NCBI GenBank assembly: GCA_903970565.1
Contig: CAJCJE010000081.1
Location: forward strand, 1 to 5,065
Source: Candidatus Melainabacteria bacterium
Lineage (GTDB): Bacteria; Actinomycetota; Actinomycetes; Mycobacteriales; Pseudonocardiaceae
Direction: 5' to 3'
Length of the DNA stretch: 5,065 nt
The position numbers were made by a program, and so were the translations under genes. Below the pieces are notes generated by a model, which was given only the letters and a program-made list of their open reading frames with translations, was not told the DNA's origin and searched no databases. Within the stretch, counting starts at the first letter, position 1; every line of letters begins with the position of its first letter. Shown in pieces: positions 1 to 5,065 of the stretch.

Positions 1-270
1 CTGGAACATCACCGCCGGCCGGGAGGTGTTCCTGGCCAGTTCACCGGCGTTCGGCCGGTCGAGACCGGCGACGAGGTTGAGCAGGGTGGTCTTGCCGCAG
101 CCGGACGCGCCGAGCAGGCACACGAACTCGCCGGGGTCCACCCGCAGATCCACGCCGGCCAGCGCGGACACCGCCACCGGCCCCCGGCCGAAGCTCTTGT
201 GCACCCCGCTCAACCGCACCGCGGGGAGGCTGGTCGACTCCGTCGCGGGCGCGTTCAGTGTCGCGGTCAT
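1..270 (-). CDS. ssuB: ABC transporter ATP-binding protein, SsuB-like (partial, N-terminal 90 residues)
   Basis: This is the cytoplasmic ATPase that would power the ABC importer whose binding protein is encoded just upstream. Only the first 90 residues are visible; the gene runs off the left edge in frame. The Walker A motif GASGCGKTT lies at residues 54-62, after the usual beta strands (VHKSFGRG, then [16 protein letters not shown]). The Q-loop VMFQ ends exactly at the edge (Gln90). The ABC signature and Walker B are outside the window. The distance from the Walker A lysine to the Q-loop glutamine is 30 residues, compact like sulfonate/nitrate-type importers. I chose the ATG at 268-270 because purine-rich sequence (GGAAGG at 283-288, then CAGGGCCGGGAG) precedes it; an in-frame GTG at 328-330 would add 20 residues but lacks a ribosome site. 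The ATPase fold is certain; sulfonate specificity is inferred from its neighbour. Confidence 0.88.
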   Translation of the reverse strand, partial: MTATLNAPATESTSLPAVRLSGVHKSFGRGPVAVSALAGVDLRVDPGEFVCLLGASGCGKTTLLNLVAGLDRPNAGELARNTSRPAVMFQ

Positions 271-296
271 CTCCCGGCCCTGCCTTCCTTTGTCGC

Positions 297-322
297 GCGC
301 CCGGGCGGCGTGCCCCGGGCGC
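297..322 (-). repeat. Perfect 9-bp GC inverted repeat (hairpin) in the ssuA-ssuB gap
   Basis: The arms are GCGCCCGGG at 297-305 and CCCGGGCGC at 314-322, separated by 8 bases. In the minus-strand transcript this forms a 9-bp, all-G/C stem between the ssuA stop (342) and the ssuB start (270). No U-run follows (the transcript continues CGACAAAGG), so it is not a canonical intrinsic terminator. It could stabilise the upstream ssuA message or partly attenuate readthrough, as intercistronic hairpins do in other importer operons; that role is inference. In such GC-rich DNA a chance palindrome remains possible. Confidence 0.5.
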
Positions 323-341
323 TGTCCCACCAGGTGTCCGG

Positions 342-1418
342 TCAGTTGCCGCCGATGGCGCCGGCACTGACCGTGGGCTGGCCCTCGGCCTTCAGTTCGT
401 TGTTCAGCAGGGTCAGGTCGGCGAAACCGGCCACCTTGGGGGCGGTCTTGACGATGCCGGCGGTCACCTGGTCGGTGGCCAGCGCGGGGAAGTCCGAGGC
501 GAGCGGGTCCGGGGTCATGGTGATCTTGCTGAACGCCCGGTCGATCACGGCCTGGCTCAGCGCCTTCCCGGTCAGCTGCTTGAGTTCGTCGTTGACCGCG
601 GCCTCGGCCGCCGCGTTGTTCGCCTTGGCCCAGTTGATCGAGTCCAGCTCGCCCTTGAGCAGTCCCTGCACGGTTTCCGGGTGCTGCTCCAGGTACTGGG
701 TGCGCACGATCAGCACGGTGGTCGGGAACCGGCCCTGCGGCCACAGCGTGCTCTCGTCCACGAGCACCTTCGCGCCGCCGGCCGCCAGCAGCTGCGAGGA
801 CCACGGCTCGGGCAGCCAGGCACCCTGGATCTCGCCCTTCTGGAACTCGGTGAGCGTGCTCGGGTTGGCCAGGTTGACCACGTTGACCTTGCCGGTGAGC
901 TTGTTGTTGGCCAGCCAGGTCTTCAGTGACACGTCCTGGGTGTTGCCCAGCTGCGGGGTGGCGATGGTCTTGCCGATCAGATCGCTCGGCGAGTTGATGT
1001 TGTTGGCCACCACCAGCTGCGCGCCGCCCGAGGTCGCCCCGGCGATCAGCCGGACCGCCTGGCCGTCGGACTTGGAGAAGGCGTTGATGGCCGGACCGGA
1101 GCCGATGAACGCCGCGTCCAGCGAACCGCCGAGCAGCGCGTTGACCTCGTCCGGGCCGGCGTTGAACGACTGCGGGGTCAGTTTGGTCGTGCCGATGTCC
1201 TTGGCGAAGAAGCCCTTGTCCAACCCGACCAGCGCGGCCGCGTGGGTTACGTTCGGGAAGTAGCCGAGGCGTAATTCGGCGGCGGCGCCCTGGTCGCTGC
1301 TGGTGGCCGGGGCGCTGCTGGCCCGTGAGCAGGCGCTCAGGCCGAGGACGAGTACGGCGGCCTGCGCCGCGACAGCAGCCGTCAACAGAGTGCGCGTGCG
1401 GCGGGTGGCGATCTTCAC
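342..1418 (-). CDS. ssuA: ABC transporter substrate-binding lipoprotein, SsuA/TauA (sulfonate) family
   Basis: This is the extracytoplasmic ligand-binding component of an ABC importer, anchored to the membrane by a lipid. The 358-residue product starts with a basic n-region (KIATRRTR), a hydrophobic stretch at residues 11-27 and a lipobox LSAC with Cys30 as the lipidation site. A Ser/Ala-rich linker (about 31-47) leads into the binding fold, which opens with [21 protein letters not shown] (49-69 region), typical of the SsuA/NMT1-like family. The [19 protein letters not shown] and [11 protein letters not shown] segments also fit it. Length is normal for the family. The start is GTG at 1416-1418, 17 bp after cysN, with a weak GAAAGG at 1430-1435 at 11-base spacing. 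Family members bind alkanesulfonates, taurine, nitrate or related small anions. The location at the end of a sulfate-reduction operon points to a sulfur compound, but the ligand cannot be read from the sequence. No desulfonating monooxygenase is present in the window. Confidence 0.9.
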   Translation of the reverse strand: MKIATRRTRTLLTAAVAAQAAVLVLGLSACSRASSAPATSSDQGAAAELRLGYFPNVTHAAALVGLDKGFFAKDIGTTKLTPQSFNAGPDEVNALLGGSLDAAFIGSGPAINAFSKSDGQAVRLIAGATSGGAQLVVANNINSPSDLIGKTIATPQLGNTQDVSLKTWLANNKLTGKVNVVNLANPSTLTEFQKGEIQGAWLPEPWSSQLLAAGGAKVLVDESTLWPQGRFPTTVLIVRTQYLEQHPETVQGLLKGELDSINWAKANNAAAEAAVNDELKQLTGKALSQAVIDRAFSKITMTPDPLASDFPALATDQVTAGIVKTAPKVAGFADLTLLNNELKAEGQPTVSAGAIGGN

Positions 1419-1429
1419 GGGGGGACGTG

Positions 1430-1435
1430 CCTTTC
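1430..1435 (-). promoter_or_regulatory. Weak Shine-Dalgarno of ssuA
   Basis: GAAAGG lies directly after the cysN stop codon (the TGA occupies 1436-1438), 11 bases before the GTG start of ssuA. The spacing is long and the GTG is preceded by six C residues. Translation initiation here may be weaker or less tightly coupled than at the upstream junctions. No other ribosome-binding sequence supports a different start. Confidence 0.45.
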
Positions 1436-2779
1436 TCAGGACCGGGCGGGGAGCCGGGGCGAAGGACCGGGGGAGAGGAGTTCGGTGTCGTTGGCGATCG
1501 GTTCGTCGGTGATCAGGACGGGTAGCGGGGCGCCGACCAGTCCGGCGGCCAGGGTCGCGCCGTCGGAGGGGTCGATGACCAGGAAACAGCCGGTGCGCCG
1601 GTTGGTGGTGTACCGGTCGACCGGAAGGGCTTGGGCGGTGCGGAAGGTCACCTGGCCGATCTCGTTGAGCTGCAACGACTCCGGCTCGGGCGTACTGGAC
1701 AGGTCCTGCTCGTTGAACCGGGAGTCCAATGAGGACGCAATGGCCGGCACGGTCCGGGTGGCGTGCTTGATCAGCAGCCGGGCGCCGGGCCGCAGTGGCT
1801 TGTCCGACAGCCAGCAGAGCGTGGCGTCGATCTCGTCGGTCGGTTCGGGGGCGTTCTCGGCGGCGGCGATCAGGTCGCCTCGGGAGATGTCGATGTCGTC
1901 GTCGAGCAGCAGGGTGACCGAGCGGCCGGCGAGCGCTTCGGCCAGCGGTCCGTCCGCGGTGTCGATCCGGCTGACCCGGCTGCGGTGTCCACCGGGCAGC
2001 ACGACGACCTCGTCGCCCTCGCTGACCGTGCCCGCCGCGACCTGGCCCGCGTAGCCCCGGTAGTCCGGGTGTTCGGCGGTGCGGGGGCGGATCACGTACT
2101 GGACCGGGAACCGGAACGGCACGTCGTGCGGGTCCGGTTCCACCGGCACGGTTTCCAGGTGCCGCAACAGGGTCGGCCCGGTGTACCAGGGAGTGTTCGC
2201 GGAGGGCTCGACCACGTTGTCGCCGAGGAGCGCGGACACCGGGATGGTCAGCACCGAGTCCTCGGTATGGCCCAGCGCGGTGGCGTGCGCGGTGAACTCC
2301 TTGGCGATGCGGGCGAAGACCGTTTCGTCGTAGTCGACCAGGTCGATCTTGTTCACGGCCAGCACCAGCCTCGGCACCCCGAGCAGGGCCAGTACCGCGG
2401 CGTGCCGGCGGGTCTGCTCCAGGACGCCCTTGCGCGCGTCGACGAGCAGGATCGCCAGTTGCGCGGTGGAGGCGCCGGTGACCGTGTTGCGGGTGTACTG
2501 CACGTGGCCGGGGGTGTCGGCCATGATGAAGGACCGGTGCGGGGTGGCGAAGTAGCGGTAGGCGACATCGATGGTGATGCCCTGTTCGCGTTCCGAGCGC
2601 AGGCCGTCCACGAGCAGGGACAGGTCGGGCGTGGCCAGGCCGCGGTCGACGCTGGCCCGGTGGATCGCGTCCAGCGTGTCGGCCAGCACCGACTTGGTGT
2701 CATAGAGCAGCCGACCGACCAGAGTGGATTTGCCGTCGTCGACGCTGCCGGCCGTCGCGAGGCGGAGAAGATCACCCAT
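1436..2779 (-). CDS. cysN: Sulfate adenylyltransferase subunit 1 (CysN, GTPase subunit)
   Basis: This is the regulatory GTPase of ATP sulfurylase. With CysD it couples GTP hydrolysis to formation of adenylylsulfate (APS) from ATP and sulfate in the cytoplasm. The 447-residue protein has the translation-factor G domain: G1 GSVDDGKST (11-19), the switch I region [15 protein letters not shown] (63-77), G3 DTPGH (88-92), G4 NKID (143-146) and a G5-like [11 protein letters not shown]-Tu-like beta-barrel domains follow, including [11 protein letters not shown] and the [11 protein letters not shown] segment. Length matches stand-alone CysN. There is no APS kinase (CysC) domain at the C-terminus, unlike the fused CysNC of mycobacteria. 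The start is the ATG at 2777-2779, sharing one base with the cysD stop (TGATG), with GGGAGGG at 2789-2795; the next segment, [15 protein letters not shown], is where CysN proteins normally begin. Upstream in-frame extension to 3004 lies inside cysD and reads as low-complexity Arg/Gly sequence, so I rejected it. Confidence 0.97.
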   Translation of the reverse strand: MGDLLRLATAGSVDDGKSTLVGRLLYDTKSVLADTLDAIHRASVDRGLATPDLSLLVDGLRSEREQGITIDVAYRYFATPHRSFIMADTPGHVQYTRNTVTGASTAQLAILLVDARKGVLEQTRRHAAVLALLGVPRLVLAVNKIDLVDYDETVFARIAKEFTAHATALGHTEDSVLTIPVSALLGDNVVEPSANTPWYTGPTLLRHLETVPVEPDPHDVPFRFPVQYVIRPRTAEHPDYRGYAGQVAAGTVSEGDEVVVLPGGHRSRVSRIDTADGPLAEALAGRSVTLLLDDDIDISRGDLIAAAENAPEPTDEIDATLCWLSDKPLRPGARLLIKHATRTVPAIASSLDSRFNEQDLSSTPEPESLQLNEIGQVTFRTAQALPVDRYTTNRRTGCFLVIDPSDGATLAAGLVGAPLPVLITDEPIANDTELLSPGPSPRLPARS

Positions 2780-3717
2780 CAGAAGTAGCCCTCCCGTTTG
2801 CGATCTTCCATAGCCGCCTCGGACAACCGGTCGTCGGCCCTGGTGGCACCGCGTTCGGTGAGGCGGCTGGCGGCCACCTCGGCGATCACCGTGGCGACGT
2901 CGGCGGCGTCGGACTCGACCGCGCCGGTGCAGGAACCGTCGCCGACGGTGCGGTAGCGGACCGTACGCTCCCGCACGGTTTCCGTCTCCAGGGGGCCACC
3001 CCACGGACCGGAGGTCAGCAGCATTCCGTCGCGCAGGTAGACGGAACGTCGGTGTGCGAAATAAATTGACGGCAGTTCGATGCGCTCGCGTTCGATGTAG
3101 CGCCAGACGTCCAATTCGGTCCAGTTGGACAGGGGGAACACTCGGACGTGTTCACCGGCTTTGTGCCTACCGTTATACAGGTTCCACAGCTCCGGCCGCT
3201 GCCTTTTCGGCTCCCACTGTCCGAAAGCGTTACGAAGGCTGAAGATCCGCTCCTTGGCCCGCGCCCGCTCCTCGTCCCGCCGGCCGCCGCCGAACACCGC
3301 GTCATAGCGGTTGTCGTTGATGGTGTCCAGCAGTGGCACGGTCTGGAGCGGGTTGCGGGTGCCGTCCGGGCGCTCGGCCAGCCGGCCGTCGTCGATCCAG
3401 TCCTGCACCCGCGCGACGACCAGCCGCAGCCCGTACCGCTGCACCATCCGGTCCCGGAAGTCGATGACCTCGTCGAAGTTGTGCCCGGTGTCCACATGCA
3501 ACAGTGGAAACGGCACCGGAGCCGGCCAGAAGGACTTGATGGCCAGGTGCAGCAGCAGGGTGGAGTCCTTGCCGCCGGAGAACAGGACCACCGGCCGGTC
3601 GAACTCGCCGGCCACCTCGCGGAAGATGTGGATCGCCTCGGACTCCAGCGCGTCCAGGGCGCGGGTCTGCGACGCGGTCAGCGGCTCCTCGGTCGCCGCC
3701 CGCTCCACCTGGGTCAT
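2779..3717 (-). CDS. cysD: Sulfate adenylyltransferase subunit 2 (CysD, catalytic subunit)
   Basis: This is the catalytic subunit of ATP sulfurylase (EC 2.7.7.4), an ATP pyrophosphatase-type enzyme making APS from sulfate and ATP with the CysN GTPase. The product has 312 residues, normal for the family. Visible landmarks are the PP-loop SGGKDS (47-52), HVDTGHNF (74-81), GGGRRDEERARAKER after residue 140, PLSNWTELDVWRYI in the middle, GDGSCTGAV near 260-267, ERGATRADDR near 288-297, and the hallmark C-terminus MEDRKREGYF. The ATG at 3715-3717 overlaps the cysH stop (ATGA) and has a strong GGAGGGG at 3722-3728. A longer in-frame reading up to 4311 is only a shadow of cysH. About 70 codons in the middle (3037-3246) have more A/T-ending and rare codons (TCA, ATT, TAT, AGG, AAA, CGA) than expected in such a GC-rich operon. 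The protein there is still well conserved, so function is not in doubt. Confidence 0.97.
   Translation of the reverse strand: MTQVERAATEEPLTASQTRALDALESEAIHIFREVAGEFDRPVVLFSGGKDSTLLLHLAIKSFWPAPVPFPLLHVDTGHNFDEVIDFRDRMVQRYGLRLVVARVQDWIDDGRLAERPDGTRNPLQTVPLLDTINDNRYDAVFGGGRRDEERARAKERIFSLRNAFGQWEPKRQRPELWNLYNGRHKAGEHVRVFPLSNWTELDVWRYIERERIELPSIYFAHRRSVYLRDGMLLTSGPWGGPLETETVRERTVRYRTVGDGSCTGAVESDAADVATVIAEVAASRLTERGATRADDRLSEAAMEDRKREGYF
2789..2795 (-). promoter_or_regulatory. Shine-Dalgarno of cysN
   Basis: GGGAGGG sits inside the last codons of cysD (Arg-Glu-Gly), 9 bases before the cysN ATG. It supports the TGATG reinitiation junction and fixes the cysN start. Confidence 0.7.
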
Positions 3718-4460
3718 TTGTCCCCTCCACCGTGCAGACCGCACTCGGTCTTGGCCAGGCCGGCCCAGCGGCCACTGCGCGGGTCGGCGCCGGGCAGCGG
3801 TTTCGCCGTGCAGGGCGCGCACCCGATCGAGGGATATCCCTCGGCGACCAGTGGGTTCTCCAGGATGCCGTGTTCGGTGAGGTAGTCGTTGAACTCCTCG
3901 TCGGTCCACGCCGCGATCGGGTTGACCTTGACCAGTCCGTTGCCCTCGTCCCAGTCGACGATCGGGGTGTTCGCCCTGGTCGGGGCGTCCACCCGGCGGA
4001 CCCCGGTGACCCAGGCGCGGTAGCCGGCCAGGGTTTCCCGCAGCGGCACCACCTTGCGCAGGAAACAGCAGCGGTCCGGGTCGCGCTCGTACAGGCGCGG
4101 GCCCTCGTGGAGGTCCTGTTCGGCGACGCTGTGGTTGGCCTGTGCGTTGACGATCCTGACCTGCGGGTACACCGTGGCGACCGCGTCGCGGGTGCCGATC
4201 GTCTCGGCGAAGTGGTAACCGGTCTGGAGGAACAGCACGTCCACCTCGGGCGCCGCCCTGACCGCGAGATCGATCAGCACCGCGTCCTGCATGTTCGCGG
4301 CCACGATCCACTCGCGGCCGAAGGTCCGCGCCGTCCAGGCCAGCGCCTGCGCCGCGTCGGCGTCGGACAACTCGGCTCTGGCCGCCAGGGCCAGTGCCTT
4401 CAGTTCCGCCTTCAGTTCCGCCTTCGCCTGATCCGCCTGGTTGTGTTCGGTTGTCGTCAC
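3714..4460 (-). CDS. cysH: Adenylylsulfate (or phosphoadenylylsulfate) reductase, [4Fe-4S] type CysH
   Basis: This enzyme reduces APS and/or PAPS to sulfite using thioredoxin-type reductant, between CysDN and Sir in assimilation. The product is 248 residues. It carries both cysteine pairs that bind a [4Fe-4S] cluster in APS-type reductases: Cys131-Cys132 (DRCCFLRK) and Cys214/Cys217 (GCAPC). The catalytic C-terminal motif is ECGLH with Cys240. The nucleotide-binding PP-loop region is ANMQDAVLIDLA (55-66), followed by LFLQTGYHFAET (76-87). These features favour APS as substrate (EC 1.8.4.10), consistent with the absence of cysC here, although some Fe-S CysH enzymes also accept PAPS. The start is GTG at 4458-4460, overlapping the zinc-ribbon gene's stop (GTGA), with GGTGGAG at 4468-4474, 7 bases upstream. 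An ATG at 4524-4526 would add 22 residues lying wholly within the upstream gene and is unlikely. The N-terminus holds a short charged repeat (KAELKAELKA) encoded by a 12-bp tandem duplication. Confidence 0.95.
   Translation of the reverse strand: MTTTEHNQADQAKAELKAELKALALAARAELSDADAAQALAWTARTFGREWIVAANMQDAVLIDLAVRAAPEVDVLFLQTGYHFAETIGTRDAVATVYPQVRIVNAQANHSVAEQDLHEGPRLYERDPDRCCFLRKVVPLRETLAGYRAWVTGVRRVDAPTRANTPIVDWDEGNGLVKVNPIAAWTDEEFNDYLTEHGILENPLVAEGYPSIGCAPCTAKPLPGADPRSGRWAGLAKTECGLHGGGDK
3722..3728 (-). promoter_or_regulatory. Shine-Dalgarno of cysD
   Basis: GGAGGGG, 4 bases before the cysD ATG and inside the last codons of cysH (Gly-Gly-Gly-Asp-Lys). It fixes the ATGA junction as the cysD start. 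Confidence 0.7.
4396..4419 (-). repeat. 12-bp tandem duplication at the 5' end of cysH
   Basis: GCCTTCAGTTCC (plus-strand reading) occurs at 4396-4407 and again at 4408-4419; the first six bases recur at 4420-4425. In the protein it gives two in-frame copies of a Lys-Ala-Glu-Leu unit near residues 13-21, part of a predicted amphipathic N-terminal helix. It looks like a replication-slippage duplication and does not disturb the reading frame. Confidence 0.75.
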
Positions 4461-4612
4461 CGGGTTACTCCACCAATCGCGAGGCCGACCATTTTCACCT
4501 GGAATACCCGCCGGCAGCCCGTGCACAACCAGGCACCGTGTGGTTCCTCCTCCGGCCGGAGGTCTTCCTCCCCGCAGTACGGGCAGTAGATCGGCACCGC
4601 GCGCTCGGTCAT
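4457..4612 (-). CDS. Small zinc-ribbon protein between sir and cysH (51 residues)
   Basis: The function is unknown. The 51-residue product has two CxxC knuckles, CPYC (10-13) and CTGC (30-33), 16 residues apart, with a conserved-looking GAWLC before the second and RRVFQV after it. This is a typical treble-clef or zinc-ribbon arrangement likely to bind one zinc (possibly iron, rubredoxin-like) ion. There is no signal peptide and no membrane segment, so it is probably cytoplasmic. The ATG at 4610-4612 overlaps the sir stop (ATGA) and is preceded by GAGGGAG at 4620-4626, 7 bases away. Its own stop (TGA 4457-4459) overlaps the GTG of cysH. From general knowledge, small hypothetical genes occupy this same place in actinomycete sulfate operons such as that of Streptomyces coelicolor. 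The position suggests a helper role for sulfite reductase or CysH (cofactor or Fe-S handling, electron transfer, or regulation), but nothing in the sequence proves this. Confidence 0.85.
   Translation of the reverse strand: MTERAVPIYCPYCGEEDLRPEEEPHGAWLCTGCRRVFQVKMVGLAIGGVTR
4468..4474 (-). promoter_or_regulatory. Shine-Dalgarno deciding the cysH GTG start
   Basis: GGTGGAG lies 7 bases before the GTG at 4458-4460, within the last codons of the zinc-ribbon gene. It supports the overlapping GTGA start over the upstream ATG at 4524-4526. Confidence 0.7.
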
Positions 4613-5065
4613 GTCAGTTCTCCCTCGTCGGCGCGGCCGACCCAGGCGGCGAACCGTTCACCGGGTTCGTGCCCGGCAACGTAGTTGCGCACCACCCGTT
4701 CCACGTAGTCACCCAGCTGCGCGGAGGTGACCTTGTGCCCGCGCAGTTTCCGGCCGAATCCGGCATCCAGACCGAGACCGCCACCGAGGTGCACCTGGAA
4801 GCCCTCGACCTGGTCGCCGTTCGCGTCGGTGACGATCTGGCCCTTCAGTCCGATGTCCGCGACCTGGATGCGGGCGCAGGAATTGGGGCAGCCGTTGAGA
4901 TGCACGCTCACCGGATGTTCCAGGCCGGCCTGGATGTCGGCCAGCCGCTGTTCCAGATTGGTGACCAGCGCCGCGGCGCGGGCCTTGGTCTCCACGATCG
5001 CCAGCTTGCAGAACTCGATCCCGGTGCAGGCCATCACGCCGCGCCGCCAGGGCGAGGGCCTGGTG
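4609..5065 (-). CDS. sir: Ferredoxin-dependent sulfite reductase (nitrite/sulfite reductase family), C-terminal part
   Basis: This siroheme enzyme carries out the six-electron reduction of sulfite to sulfide (EC 1.8.7.1 if ferredoxin-dependent), the last reductive step of the pathway. Only the last 151 residues are visible; the reading frame is open through the right edge. The fragment contains both halves of the siroheme/[4Fe-4S] cysteine signature: ACTGIEFC (Cys13 and Cys19 of the fragment, CX5C) and NGCPNSC (Cys59 and Cys63, CX3C). These are followed by GLKGQIV, a Gly-rich HLGGGLGLDAGFGRKLRG loop and the common C-terminus ERFAAWVGRADEGEL. Nitrite reductases of the same family share these motifs. 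The sulfite assignment rests on the cysH-cysD-cysN neighbours. A GTG at 5035-5037 sits inside the conserved GVMACTG block and is not the start. The stop overlaps the next gene's ATG by ATGA. Confidence 0.94.
   Translation of the reverse strand, partial: TRPSPWRRGVMACTGIEFCKLAIVETKARAAALVTNLEQRLADIQAGLEHPVSVHLNGCPNSCARIQVADIGLKGQIVTDANGDQVEGFQVHLGGGLGLDAGFGRKLRGHKVTSAQLGDYVERVVRNYVAGHEPGERFAAWVGRADEGELT
4620..4626 (-). promoter_or_regulatory. Shine-Dalgarno of the zinc-ribbon gene
   Basis: GAGGGAG within the last codons of sir (Asp-Glu-Gly-Glu), 7 bases before the ATG at 4610-4612. It is good independent evidence that this short reading frame is translated. Confidence 0.7.

Noticed and set aside
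297..322. Intrinsic transcription terminator after ssuA
   Set aside because: The stem is strong but no U-run follows, and the ATPase gene of the same transporter continues on the same strand.
271..330. ssuB starting at the in-frame GTG at 328-330
   Set aside because: No Shine-Dalgarno precedes it, the added residues are Arg/Gly-rich and unlike the family, and it would place the hairpin inside the coding sequence.
199..1263. Long plus-strand open frame opposite ssuA (354 codons)
   Set aside because: It is antisense to a clear lipoprotein gene, its translation resembles no family, and long antisense frames are normal in GC-rich codon-biased DNA.
1384..1418. Twin-arginine signal in the binding protein (TRRTRTLL)
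   Set aside because: The RR pair is not followed by the phi-phi pattern (such as RRxFL). The basic n-region, hydrophobic stretch and LSAC lipobox fit a normal Sec lipoprotein.
1763..2788. Long plus-strand open frame opposite cysN (341 codons)
   Set aside because: The composition is rich in Gly, Arg, Val and Asp with no domain. It is the mirror image of cysN, which has all the G motifs.
2780..3004. Longer cysN starting at 3004
   Set aside because: The extension lies inside conserved cysD coding sequence and gives Arg/Gly-rich nonsense before the standard CysN N-terminus.
4461..4526. Longer cysH starting at the ATG at 4524-4526
   Set aside because: The extra 22 residues are read through the zinc-ribbon gene in another frame. 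The GTG at 4458-4460 has a well-placed GGTGGAG and fits the usual length and the chain of overlapping junctions.
3732..4589. Plus-strand open frame opposite cysH and the zinc-ribbon gene
   Set aside because: It is a shadow frame in GC-rich DNA, with no motif and no ribosome-binding context of note.
4609..5037. A complete 142-residue protein starting at GTG 5035-5037
   Set aside because: The frame stays open to the window edge and the GTG is the Val of the conserved GVMACTG siroheme/Fe-S motif, so this is the tail of a larger sulfite reductase.
4609..5065. Assimilatory nitrite reductase instead of sulfite reductase
   Set aside because: The C-terminal motifs alone cannot separate the two, but direct coupling to cysH-cysD-cysN makes sulfite the much likelier substrate.

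Overview
The window is a compact, one-directional operon on the minus strand, about 90% coding. It comes from a high-GC actinomycete. The evidence is strong G/C bias at third codon positions, overlapping gene ends, GTG starts, and an assimilatory sulfate-reduction gene order familiar from Streptomyces and relatives. The lack of cysC between cysH and cysD makes me lean towards a Pseudonocardiaceae-like genome rather than Streptomyces, but that is inference.

Reading in the direction of transcription (right to left): the C-terminal part of a ferredoxin-dependent sulfite reductase (sir, 4609-5065, cut by the right edge); a 51-residue zinc-ribbon protein (4457-4612); cysH, a [4Fe-4S]-type adenylylsulfate reductase (3714-4460); cysD (2779-3717) and cysN (1436-2779), the two ATP sulfurylase subunits; a lipoprotein substrate-binding protein of the SsuA sulfonate family (342-1418); and the start of an SsuB-like ABC ATPase (1-270, cut by the left edge). 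The transporter permease probably lies beyond the left edge.

The genes form one pathway. The transporter would bring in a sulfur source. CysDN activates sulfate to APS using ATP, driven by GTP hydrolysis. CysH reduces APS (or PAPS) to sulfite, and Sir reduces sulfite to sulfide. The first five genes are joined by four overlapping stop/start junctions (ATGA, GTGA, ATGA, TGATG), each with a good Shine-Dalgarno sequence, which suggests tight translational coupling. The transporter genes are looser: 17 bp separate cysN from ssuA, and 71 bp separate ssuA from ssuB. The second gap holds a perfect 9-bp GC hairpin.

No promoter, terminator, RNA gene, mobile element or CRISPR array was seen, and no gene-free stretch exceeds 71 bp. 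The system is mostly known. The parts most worth a second look are the small zinc-ribbon protein, the missing cysC combined with an Fe-S-type CysH, the sulfonate-type transporter inside a sulfate operon, and the ssuA-ssuB hairpin.
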